From Rhodopseudomonas infernalis (GTDB taxonomy: Bacteria > Pseudomonadota > Alphaproteobacteria > Rhizobiales > Xanthobacteraceae), in the NCBI RefSeq assembly GCF_022271405.1, contig NZ_JAJNAL010000045.1:1-37691 (forward strand): a stretch of DNA of 37,691 nucleotides, given 5' to 3'. The notes below the pieces were generated by a model that saw only the letters and a list, made by a program, of their open reading frames with translations, did no database searches and had not been told where the DNA came from. Of the stretch, positions 9,022 to 16,349 are shown in pieces. The stretch's first letter is position 1; the number at the start of each line of letters is the position of its first letter. The position numbers were made by a program, and so were the translations under genes.

Positions 9022-9986
9022 GTCACCTCGCCGAGCTTCGGAAACGCGCCGTGGTCGGCGGCCAGCGCCGCCCTGGCGCGGGCGCTGTCGTCGTCCATCT
9101 GGCGGACCAGCGCCTCGATGCTCTCGAACTTCTCCTCGTCGCGGATGAAGGCAATGAAGGCGATGTCGAGCTCTTCGCCGTAAAGCGAGCCTTTGAAATC
9201 GAACAGGAACGTCTCGAGCAGCGGCGCGCCGTTGTCGAAGGTCGGGCGGCGGCCGAAATTGGCCACGCCATCGTAATGCTTGCCGCCGCGGGCAATCCGC
9301 ACCGCGTAGATGCCGTGCTTCAGGCTGCATTGCGGGTCGAGCCGGATATTGGCGGTCGGATAGCCGAGCTCGCGGCCGCGCTTCTCGCCGTGGATCACCT
9401 CGCCGGTGACGAACCACGGCGCGCCGAGCATTTCGGTGGCGGCGGCGATGTGCCCCTCCGCCAGCGCCTTGCGGATCGCACTCGACGACACCGGGTGATC
9501 GCCGAAATCGACATGCGGCTGGACATCGACTTCGATGCCCAGCGCCGGCGCCTCGCCGACCAGCATCGAGGGCGAGCCGCCGCGGCCCTTGCCGAAGTGG
9601 AAGTCGTAGCCGACCGCGATGCCCTGAACGCCGAGCCGGTCGATCAGCTCGTGCTGGATGAAATCATGCGCCGTGGTGGCGGCGCGCTTGGCGTCGAAGC
9701 GCAGCACCACGGCGCCGTCGAGGCCGGCACCGGCGAGCAGCCGCAGCTTGCCGCGCTCATCGGTGAGCCGGAACTGCGGCGCGTCGGGCGCGAAGAATTT
9801 GCGCGGGTGCGGCTCGAACGTGACCGCGAATGCCGGCGCCTTGCGGATCCGCGCCATGTCCAGGCATGCCCCGATCACGGCGCGGTGGCCGCGATGCACG
9901 CCGTCGAAATTGCCCATCGCCACCACCGCGCCTTTCGGGATGGCGGACGCGGGGGTGTCATCGCGGATCACGACAAAGCCAGTCAT
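9018..9986 (-). CDS. ribF: Bifunctional riboflavin kinase / FAD synthetase
   Basis: Makes FMN from riboflavin and then FAD from FMN. The 322-residue protein has the N-terminal nucleotidyltransferase domain (GNFDGVHRGHRAVI near residue 26, TFEPHPRKFF) and the C-terminal flavokinase domain (GRELGYPTANI and GVANFGRRPTFD). It begins at ATG 9986; no strong Shine-Dalgarno sequence is visible. It heads a same-strand block with the acetyltransferase, ileS and lspA. No FMN riboswitch is recognisable upstream. Confidence 0.96.
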   Translation of the reverse strand: MTGFVVIRDDTPASAIPKGAVVAMGNFDGVHRGHRAVIGACLDMARIRKAPAFAVTFEPHPRKFFAPDAPQFRLTDERGKLRLLAGAGLDGAVVLRFDAKRAATTAHDFIQHELIDRLGVQGIAVGYDFHFGKGRGGSPSMLVGEAPALGIEVDVQPHVDFGDHPVSSSAIRKALAEGHIAAATEMLGAPWFVTGEVIHGEKRGRELGYPTANIRLDPQCSLKHGIYAVRIARGGKHYDGVANFGRRPTFDNGAPLLETFLFDFKGSLYGEELDIAFIAFIRDEEKFESIEALVRQMDDDSARARAALAADHGAFPKLGEVT

Positions 9987-10128
9987 TTTCGGATTTCAAT
10001 TCATCGCTTCAAAGGTGGGAAAATGACGGTGACGCCGAGAGGTATGGGAAGTCAAGGTAGACCCTTCCCAAACACCGCTGCGCCGCTTCCCCACAATCCG
10101 TTAGAACGATGTATTGGCAAGATTTTTC

Positions 10129-10167
10129 GTCATGGCCGGGCTCGTCCGGGCTCGTCCCGGGCATGAC
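10129..10167. repeat. Short palindromic repeat, GTCATGGCCGGG type
   Basis: A 39-base element bounded by GTCATGGCCGGG and CCCGGGCATGAC, apparently a reduced version of the element at 24852-24937. It lies between the convergent-side ends of the RNase T2 gene and the ribF promoter region. The rest of 9987-10201 shows no gene. Confidence 0.65.
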
Positions 10168-10201
10168 GAAGCAGACTCCATCCGAAAACAGCGCCGGCTG
10201 C

Positions 10202-10897
10202 TCAGCCGCCGCGGACCGGCGGCACTTCCAGCCGCTCGCGGCGGCAGGCGCGGCGGTCGATCTCCTCGCAGGCGCGGAACTGCAGGTCCTTGCTCATGCA
10301 GATCCGCACCTCGGTCAGCCGGGTGCGGTCGCAGATCACCGCGATCGCGGCCGCGCTCAACCCCGGATTGGCCTTGACGAAGGCGTCCTCGACCTCGGCC
10401 GGCGTCACCGTGCGCGGCTCCTTGGCGTCGATGAAGTCCGGCGGAACCCGGACTGCGGCGCGTGCCTTGCGGATGTTCTCGAAATAGTCGCGCGCGGAAA
10501 TGCCGGCGCAGGTGCCGTGCTTGTCCCACTCGTTGTAGATCAGCCCGGGCGCCGGCATCAGGTCGAGCATCGAATTCATGATGCGCCGGTCGAGCCGCGG
10601 CGACGGCCGCTGGCAATATTCCGGGAAGCCGCGCTCGTATTGCGGCCACAGCCCGTGCACCACGAAGGAAAACGGCCGGCCGCCGCACTGGATCTGCTGC
10701 GAGCGCCCTCTGTTGCCGCGCTCGGACGCCTGCTCGCAATAGGACGGCGACCACGACAGCGCCAGCACATAGAAATCGAACTCGCCCGGCGCGTTCTGCC
10801 GCGTGTCTTGGGCGGCCGCCGCAGTGGCGACGAGAGCGGCCGCGCAAGCCGCGACAGCGGCGATCATGGATCGCCAGCGATGGTGGAAACCAAGCAT
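10202..10897 (-). CDS. Ribonuclease T2 family, exported
   Basis: Endoribonuclease that cleaves single-stranded RNA via a 2',3'-cyclic phosphate, expected in the periplasm. The 231-residue product starts with a signal peptide (MIAAVAACAAALVATAAAAQ core). Both family signatures are intact: CAS I, FVVHGLWP with His81, and CAS II, EWDKHGTC at 123-130 with Glu123 and His127. Several Cys residues suggest disulfides. The start is uncertain: ATG 10897 is preferred; ATG 10954 adds 19 residues and ATG 10867 shortens the signal region. No partner gene is evident. Its physiological role (phosphate scavenging or RNA turnover in the envelope) is inference. Confidence 0.9.
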   Translation of the reverse strand: MLGFHHRWRSMIAAVAACAAALVATAAAAQDTRQNAPGEFDFYVLALSWSPSYCEQASERGNRGRSQQIQCGGRPFSFVVHGLWPQYERGFPEYCQRPSPRLDRRIMNSMLDLMPAPGLIYNEWDKHGTCAGISARDYFENIRKARAAVRVPPDFIDAKEPRTVTPAEVEDAFVKANPGLSAAAIAVICDRTRLTEVRICMSKDLQFRACEEIDRRACRRERLEVPPVRGG

Positions 10898-11035
10898 GAT
10901 GAAAGCCCCGCCCCGATGATCGACGAGCCTAGCGATCACTTCGGAACGTTTCAAGAACGCAAATAGTGCAAACCATCACGGACGCATCCCGCAAATTTCG
11001 CGGCCGTCCAGACGGGCACTTCGGCTGAGTGCAGC

Positions 11036-11497
11036 TTACGGCCGGGCCGCCTTGCAGGCCGGATTGAACGCCCAGTTGCGATCGAGGCCGACGATGCAGA
11101 ACTCGACGCCGTCGGCGAAGCCGGCGAGGCCGCCGTCTTCGATGATCGAGTAGTGCAGCCGGTGGACTTTGCCGTCATTCAGCAGCGCATCGCCGGTGCA
11201 GTAACGGCGCGGAATGTTGTCGCTCTGCCAAGGCCGGAACGCGACTTCCTGGATCCGCGCGTAGCCGGTGATGCGCAGCGCTGAATTCCAGAAGGTGCCT
11301 TCCTTCTCGGCGAACTGATGCGTGATCGACGGCAGCCCGGCTTCACACTCCGGCAGATTGCCGTCATAGCGCGGCCCCGACAGCCAGAAGTTCTTCTCGA
11401 GCGGGTTCGCGGCCTGCGCAGCCGGCGCCAGCGCGAGCACACCCAGCAGGGCCGCGAAGCCGGCCGCGGACGATTTCAGGAAAGGAGCAGCGCGCAT
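11036..11497 (-). CDS. Small exported protein of unknown function
   Basis: A 153-residue protein with a clear signal peptide (MRAAPFLKSSAAGFAALLGVLALAPAAQAA). The mature part has three Cys (in LPECEAG, RYCTGDA and EFCIVG), plus a fourth in NPACKA, so two disulfides are possible. Aromatic patches (FWLSGPRYDG, FRPWQSDN, HRLHYSIIEDGG) suggest a compact periplasmic domain. I recognise no family with certainty. It is divergent from the next gene, with 165 bp between them that must hold both promoters. The 138 bp toward the RNase T2 gene contain no gene. Confidence 0.82.
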   Translation of the reverse strand: MRAAPFLKSSAAGFAALLGVLALAPAAQAANPLEKNFWLSGPRYDGNLPECEAGLPSITHQFAEKEGTFWNSALRITGYARIQEVAFRPWQSDNIPRRYCTGDALLNDGKVHRLHYSIIEDGGLAGFADGVEFCIVGLDRNWAFNPACKAARP

Positions 11498-11662
11498 GGA
11501 TGATTCACCGATCGTTATTGGCGCGGACGGTGCCGCGAAGCCATGCCGGGGTCAAGTGCAGCGCAGCCACACCTCCGCAGATCCCACAGCGCAACCGGCC
11601 GCGCGTTCTTTCCATTGCGGTCGCAAGGCACTAGACTCGCCGAAGTCATGAAGGAGATTCCG

Positions 11663-11953
11663 ATGCGTATGCTGAAGGCTGCCGGCCTTGCTGTTCTGTG
11701 TGCCATGCTGTCCGGCACCGCCGCCCGCGCCGACACAGTGCCGGCCTTCAAAGGCAACGATACCGGCGGGATCATCTCCTACAATCTGGTCGGCGTCGCC
11801 GACGTCCGGACCATGGCGATCGAGCACTGCGCCCGCTACGGCAAAGTGGTGAAACTGCTCGGCGCGCAGGCCAATTACGGCGGCTACATCTCGTTCTCCT
11901 GCCGCTGGGTGCCGTATGGCTCGACCGAGCGGCCGCTGCGCGTCGGCTACTGA
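11663..11953 (+). CDS. Small exported protein of unknown function
   Basis: A 96-residue product with signal peptide MRMLKAAGLAVLCAMLSGTAARA. The mature part (about 70 residues) holds two Cys (EHCARYG and FSCRWVP), likely one disulfide. I chose ATG 11663 because AAGGAG lies six bases upstream (11651-11656); the in-frame ATG at 11648 lacks such a site. The gene is followed after 14 bases by the DUF3617 gene, so the two probably form an operon. No function can be assigned. Confidence 0.82.
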   Translation: MRMLKAAGLAVLCAMLSGTAARADTVPAFKGNDTGGIISYNLVGVADVRTMAIEHCARYGKVVKLLGAQANYGGYISFSCRWVPYGSTERPLRVGY

Positions 11954-11967
11954 ACGGGGCTACCGCC

Positions 11968-12504
11968 ATGAGCCGCGCCGCGACGATGCGTTTCTGGCTG
12001 CTACCGCTGTTGATTGCTGTGCCCGCAACGGCCGCGCAGGCGATCGATCTGCCGACCCGCAAGCCCGGGCTGTGGGAGCTGAAGATGCAGCGTCCCGGCT
12101 CGGCCGGCGAAGACATCGCCATGCAGCATTGCACCGATGAGACCACCGACAAGAAGATGACGTCGGCGGTGCAGCCAATGGCCACCGAGTCTTGCTCGAA
12201 GCAGGACATCCAGAAGACCGCGACCGGCTACGTCAACGACACGGTGTGCAACATCGCCGGCATGACGACCAAGTCGCACGCCGAGATCACCGGCGACTTC
12301 AATTCGGCCTACTCCGTCAAGATCACGTCGCAGAACGAGAACCCGCTGCCCGGCGTGCCGAAAAGCGCCAACATGACGCTCGACGCCAAATGGCTCGGTC
12401 CATGCAAGGACGGGCAGAAGCCGGGCGACATCGTGATGCCCGGCGGCATCAAGATGAACGTCACCGACATCGATAAGCTCAAGGCGCTGATGCCGAAGAA
12501 GTAA
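11968..12504 (+). CDS. DUF3617-family exported protein
   Basis: A 178-residue periplasmic protein. After the signal peptide (RFWLLPLLIAVPATAAQA) comes RKPGLWELKMQRPG, the entry motif of DUF3617. The family's conserved Cys pattern follows (QHCTDE, ESCSKQ, DTVCNIAG, LGPCKDG). The C-terminus GDIVMPGGIKMNVTDIDKLKALMPK is also typical. The molecular role of DUF3617 is unknown. It starts 14 bases after the preceding small exported protein and probably shares its transcript. A large palindromic repeat begins 12 bases after its stop and could serve as a 3' end. Confidence 0.88.
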   Translation: MSRAATMRFWLLPLLIAVPATAAQAIDLPTRKPGLWELKMQRPGSAGEDIAMQHCTDETTDKKMTSAVQPMATESCSKQDIQKTATGYVNDTVCNIAGMTTKSHAEITGDFNSAYSVKITSQNENPLPGVPKSANMTLDAKWLGPCKDGQKPGDIVMPGGIKMNVTDIDKLKALMPKK

Positions 12505-12515
12505 TGCCGCGCCCC

Positions 12516-12630
12516 GTCATTCCGGGGCGCCCGCCCTTGCGGGCGAACCCGGAATCCAGAGGTTGTGGCAACGCTCCCATCACCACATCGAGATTCCGGG
12601 TTCGCGCCAAGAGGCGCGCCCCGGAATGAC
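12516..12630. repeat. Large palindromic repeat, GTCATTCCGGGG type, copy A
   Basis: A 115-bp element with outer arms GTCATTCCGGGGC and GCCCCGGAATGAC. It contains a left hairpin (GCCCGC-cctt-GCGGGC), a right hairpin (GCGCC-aaga-GGCGC) and an inner pair GAACCCGGAATC / GATTCCGGGTTC. Folded, it would form a branched cruciform. Other copies: 15633-15746, 27588-27681, 33503-33601, with a fragment at 33455-33486. Confidence 0.9.
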
Positions 12631-12715
12631 GGTGCTGGTGGAGCCCCCGCTCTGGCGGAAAAGTCACACCCGGCAACCATCGTCATGGCCTCCGTTGACA
12701 GCCGCACCGCGAGCC

Positions 12716-12733
12716 GTGATGTTACACTATTAC
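12716..12733 (+). promoter_or_regulatory. Possible Zur-type operator upstream of the DUF2946/TonB-receptor genes
   Basis: GTTACACTATTAC at 12721-12733 is close to the symmetric GTTATAnTATAAC form reported for alphaproteobacterial Zur boxes (10 of 12 fixed positions agree by eye). It lies about 40 bases before the DUF2946 start, a promoter-proximal location. This rests on motif recall and one site only. Confidence 0.35.
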
Positions 12734-12774
12734 GTCGCGTGGCTGGACAGGCCGACCGACGGGGGCTGGTGGGC

Positions 12775-13125
12775 ATGAACTGGGTGCGGGCGAATCTGAG
12801 GCTGGGGGCACGGCTGGCGCTGATCGCGCTGGCGATCCAGTTCGCCGCTGCGTTCGGCCATTTCGATGCCGTGGCGACCTCGCACCAGCAGGTCGTCGCC
12901 GCCGCTGTCTCCGACACCTCCGCTCCCGACCACCACGATGGCGCTGCCGACCTTTGCGCGATCTGCGCCGTGGTGGCGATGGCCAATGCGATGCTCGATG
13001 CGTCGCCGCCGGCCTTACCGCTGCGGGCCAGCGATGCCCTGCGTCACCACCTGGCGGCCTTCGCGGCGATCGAGGCCGCCCCGCAGCCCGGCGGCTTTCA
13101 GCCTCGCGCGCCGCCTCTGTCCTGA
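12775..13125 (+). CDS. DUF2946-type small membrane-associated protein
   Basis: A 116-residue protein with one N-terminal hydrophobic segment (LGARLALIALAIQFAAAFGHF). It has a His-containing stretch (DHHDGAADL) leading into a CxxC motif (CAICAVVAMAN, Cys61 and Cys64). This arrangement matches DUF2946 proteins, which often accompany metal-related TonB-dependent receptors. The start at ATG 12775 is favoured because the hydrophobic segment follows shortly after; a longer form would be partly encoded by the repeat at 12516-12630. The TonB receptor gene begins 121 bases downstream on the same strand. A metal-binding or metal-handling role is inferred from the motif and neighbour. Confidence 0.75.
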   Translation: MNWVRANLRLGARLALIALAIQFAAAFGHFDAVATSHQQVVAAAVSDTSAPDHHDGAADLCAICAVVAMANAMLDASPPALPLRASDALRHHLAAFAAIEAAPQPGGFQPRAPPLS

Positions 13126-13246
13126 CTTTCCTCGAAACGCGTCGTGCGCCGCACCCTGGTTGGTGAGGCGCAGTCCATCCGTATTCGATCTGCCTTGCGC
13201 AGAGACCGGCCCGTAGCGGCCGGCCAGTCAGGACTAGAGTCACACC

Positions 13247-15607
13247 ATGTCGTTCTCCCTTCGACGCGCCTTCCTGCTCGGAGGCGCGGCTTTCGCCGGC
13301 TTCCACAGCCTGCCGGCGGCCCCCGCGTTCGCCCAGCAGGCCGCCACCCCCCTTCCCGAGGTGACCGTGACTGCGCCGAGCCCGATCGTGCGCCGGCACA
13401 CGGCTCCGCCCGCGCGTCCAGCCACCCGGGTTGCGGCCCCGGCCCGGCAACGCGGCCCCGCTCCGGTCGAAGCGCCGCCCGTGGTGGCGCAGCCGGCGGC
13501 GCCGCTGCCCGGCACGCTGCCGATCGTCACCGATCAGTTCGCCACCGTCACGGTGGTGCCGAACGAGGAAATCCGCCGCAACGGCGGCGGCACGCTCGGC
13601 GATCTGCTCAACAACAAGCCCGGCATCACCGGCTCGAGCTACGCGCCCGGCGCGTCCAGCCGGCCGATCATCCGCGGCCTCGACGTCAACCGCGTCAGCA
13701 TCATCGAGAACGGCATCGGCAGCAACGGCGCCTCCGATCTCGGCGAAGACCATTTCGTGCCGATTGATCCGCTCGCCACCAATCAGGTCGAGGTGATCCG
13801 CGGCCCGGCGACGCTGCGCTATGGCTCCACCGCGATCGGCGGCGTGGTCAGCGCCACCAACAATCGCATCCCCGACGCACTGCCGCCTTGCGCGCAGCCA
13901 TTCCAGAGCTATGGCCTGCCGACCAAGGCACCCGTGATCGGCGGGTCGCCGGGCTGCATGAATGCCGAGGTCCGCACTGCGGTCAGTTCGGTCGACCGCG
14001 GCGTCGAAGGCGCGGTGCTGCTGGACGCGGCCGGCAACAACGTCGCGGTCCATGCCGACGTCTATGGCCGCAACGCCAGCGACTACAACGTGCCGAGCTA
14101 CCCGTATGCGCAGCCTGGCCTGCCGTTCAATGGCCGCCAGCCGAATTCGGCCGCAACCGCGGCGGGCGCCTCGATCGGCGGCTCCTATCTGTTCGACGGC
14201 GGCTTCATCGGCGCGTCGATCACGCAGAACAATTCGCTCTATCACATCCCCGGCGTCGAAGGCTCGCAGGTCGGCACGCGGATCGACGCCAAGCAGACCA
14301 AGTTCAACGCCAAGGGCGAGTATCGCCCGGATGCGGCGGCGATCGATGCGATCCGGTTCTGGGTCGGCGCCACCGACTACAAGCACAACGAAGTCGGCCA
14401 GGCGACGGCCGGCGATCCGACCACCGACGGCGTCCGCCAGACCTTCACCAACCGCGAGCAGGAAGGCCGGCTCGAAGTCCAGCTGACGCCGTTCAACGCC
14501 GGCTTCGCGGCGGTGACCACCGCGGTCGGCGTCCAGGCGAGCCATCAGGAACTGACCGCGCCGAGCCCGGACGATCCGGGCAGCCCGCTCAACGGCCTGT
14601 TCGATCCCAACAAGAACACCAAGGTCGCAGGCTACGTCTTCAACGAGCTGCAGTTCACCAACACCACCAAGGCGCAGGTCGCGGGACGGATCGAGCACGT
14701 CAATCTGTCGGGGACCACGCCGTCGTCGATACCCGAATTGTTCGACCTCAGCGCCGATCCGAGTACGATCGGCGCCTCGGTGGGGCAGAACAAGTCGTTC
14801 ACGCCGAAGAGCTTCAGCCTCGGCCTAATCCAGGCGCTGCCGTGGGGGCTGTCGGCCAGCATCACCGGCCAGTATGTCGAGCGCGCGCCCAAGCCGGCCG
14901 AGCTGTTTTCGCGCGGCGGCCACGATGCCACCGAGACCTTCGACATCGGCAATCCCAATCTCGGCATCGAGACAGCCAAGTCGATCGAGGTGGGCCTGCG
15001 CCGCGCCGAGGGACCGTTCCGCTTCGAGATCACAGCCTACTACACCAAGTTCAGCGGCTTCATCTATCGGCGGCTGACCGGTAACACCTGCGAGGATGGC
15101 GCCTGCCAACTTGGCGAAGGGCTGGAGCTCAACCAGGCGATCTACTCGCAGCGCGACGCCACCTTCCGGGGCGGCGAATTCCAGAGCCAGCTCGATGTGG
15201 CGCAGATCTACGGCGGCACCTGGGGCATCGAGAACCAGGTCGACGTCGTCCGCGCCACCTTCGCGGACGGCACCAACGTGCCGCGGATCCCGCCGGTGCG
15301 GCTCGGCGGCGGACTGTTCTGGCGCGATGCCAACTGGCTCGCGCGGGTCAACCTGCTGCACGCCTTCGCCCAGAACGACGTTCAGCAGATCGCCGAAACC
15401 ACGACGCCCGGCTACAATCTGCTGAAGGCCGAGGTGAGTTACCGCACCAAGCTCAATCCCAACGTCTGGGGCGCGCAGGAAATGCTTGTCGGCCTGGTCG
15501 GCAACAACCTGCTCAACGAAAACATCCGCAATTCGGTGTCCTACAGCAAGGACAACGTCCTGATGCCCGGCATCGGCGTCCGGGCGTTCGCAAATTTGAA
15601 GTTCTGA
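13247..15607 (+). CDS. TonB-dependent outer-membrane receptor, ZnuD-like
   Basis: Outer-membrane active transporter of 786 residues. A signal peptide (to about 30) is followed by a TonB-box-like EVTVTAPSP (38-46) and a Pro/Ala-rich linker. The plug domain (about 100-230) contains IIRGLDVNRVSIIENGIG, LGEDHFVPIDPLATNQVEVIRGPATLRYGS and GGVVSATNNRIP; this pattern (DH..P.DPL....EVIRGPATLRYG) resembles ZnuD-type zinc receptors. A 22-strand barrel ends with the aromatic terminus ANLKF. Cys pairs (PPCAQPF...GSPGCMN and NTCEDGACQ) probably form extracellular disulfides. The His-rich loop found in some ZnuD proteins is absent, so the substrate could be zinc, copper or another chelate. The upstream DUF2946 gene and possible Zur box favour a metal. 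Confidence 0.9.
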   Translation: MSFSLRRAFLLGGAAFAGFHSLPAAPAFAQQAATPLPEVTVTAPSPIVRRHTAPPARPATRVAAPARQRGPAPVEAPPVVAQPAAPLPGTLPIVTDQFATVTVVPNEEIRRNGGGTLGDLLNNKPGITGSSYAPGASSRPIIRGLDVNRVSIIENGIGSNGASDLGEDHFVPIDPLATNQVEVIRGPATLRYGSTAIGGVVSATNNRIPDALPPCAQPFQSYGLPTKAPVIGGSPGCMNAEVRTAVSSVDRGVEGAVLLDAAGNNVAVHADVYGRNASDYNVPSYPYAQPGLPFNGRQPNSAATAAGASIGGSYLFDGGFIGASITQNNSLYHIPGVEGSQVGTRIDAKQTKFNAKGEYRPDAAAIDAIRFWVGATDYKHNEVGQATAGDPTTDGVRQTFTNREQEGRLEVQLTPFNAGFAAVTTAVGVQASHQELTAPSPDDPGSPLNGLFDPNKNTKVAGYVFNELQFTNTTKAQVAGRIEHVNLSGTTPSSIPELFDLSADPSTIGASVGQNKSFTPKSFSLGLIQALPWGLSASITGQYVERAPKPAELFSRGGHDATETFDIGNPNLGIETAKSIEVGLRRAEGPFRFEITAYYTKFSGFIYRRLTGNTCEDGACQLGEGLELNQAIYSQRDATFRGGEFQSQLDVAQIYGGTWGIENQVDVVRATFADGTNVPRIPPVRLGGGLFWRDANWLARVNLLHAFAQNDVQQIAETTTPGYNLLKAEVSYRTKLNPNVWGAQEMLVGLVGNNLLNENIRNSVSYSKDNVLMPGIGVRAFANLKF

Positions 15608-15632
15608 GCAAGCGCTGCCCTTGCCACACAAC

Positions 15633-15746
15633 GTCATTCCGGGGCGCCCGCACTTGCGGGCGAACCCGGAATCCAGAGGTTGTTGCAACGTCCCCGTCCC
15701 CACGTCGAGATTCCGGGTTCGCCGCTGCGCGGCGCCCCGGAATGAC
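15633..15746. repeat. Large palindromic repeat, GTCATTCCGGGG type, copy B
   Basis: Same architecture as the copy at 12516. The left hairpin is GCCCGC-actt-GCGGGC, but the right hairpin has a different sequence, CGCCGC-tgc-GCGGCG, still self-complementary. It lies between the convergent receptor and GNAT genes, where it could act as a bidirectional terminator. Confidence 0.9.
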
Positions 15747-15758
15747 GGCGTGGCAAAG

Positions 15759-16277
15759 CTACGCGCTGCGTGCCTTGCTCCAGTCCGGGCGGATCGGACC
15801 GTTCACGCCGTCGAATGCGGTGTCGACCAATTCAAGCACCAGCAGCCGGCCCGGGTCGACCGGGCCGGGCATCGTGACGCCGCCTCTGGGGATCTTCTTG
15901 AAGCCGACGCGGCTGTAGTACGGCTCGTCGCCGACCAGCACGATCAGCCGATGGCCCTGCGCACGGGCGTCCGAAATCGCGCGGTCGAGGAGCAGCCGGC
16001 CGACACCGCGCGAGCGGAACGGCGGCTCCACCGTCAGCGGTCCGAGCAGCAGCGCCGGCGTTTCGCCGATCATGATCGGCAGTTGGCGGACCGAGCCGAC
16101 GAGAAGCGTGCCGATCCGCGCCGTGAACGACAGCGCGCAGATGTGGTCGACATGCTCGCGCAGCCGATAGGCGGACAGCGCGAACCGGCCGGGGCCGAAG
16201 GTACGCTCGTGCAACCGCTCGATTGCGTGGGCGTCGTTCGGCGTTTCGGGCAGGATGGTGAGGTTGAGATCGGTCAT
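15759..16277 (-). CDS. GNAT-family N-acetyltransferase
   Basis: Acetyl-CoA-dependent acetyltransferase of 172 residues, predicted cytoplasmic. The acetyl-CoA pyrophosphate loop reads RSRGVGRLLL (88-97), matching motif A (R/QxxGxG). LLLGPLTVEPPF precedes it as the beta-4 strand. The later LVGDEPYYSRVGFKKIP is typical of the YhbS-like subgroup. ATG 16277 is preferred because the fold begins at DLNLTILPETPNDAHAIERL; upstream extension to 16340 adds unrelated residues. The acceptor is unknown. It is separated from the MscS gene by 72 bases on the same strand. Confidence 0.9.
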   Translation of the reverse strand: MTDLNLTILPETPNDAHAIERLHERTFGPGRFALSAYRLREHVDHICALSFTARIGTLLVGSVRQLPIMIGETPALLLGPLTVEPPFRSRGVGRLLLDRAISDARAQGHRLIVLVGDEPYYSRVGFKKIPRGGVTMPGPVDPGRLLVLELVDTAFDGVNGPIRPDWSKARSA

Positions 16278-16349
16278 GGCGGACGCGCAATAGCACTGCC
16301 GCCGGGCGCGGTCCATCGCCCGGCGGCAGGTCTGGCGCAAGTCTGGCTG

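Noticed and set aside
12722-14698. Long minus-strand open frame opposite the TonB receptor
   Set aside because: Composition is Arg/Ala/Asp-rich with no domains; it is the antisense shadow of the well-supported receptor and DUF2946 genes.
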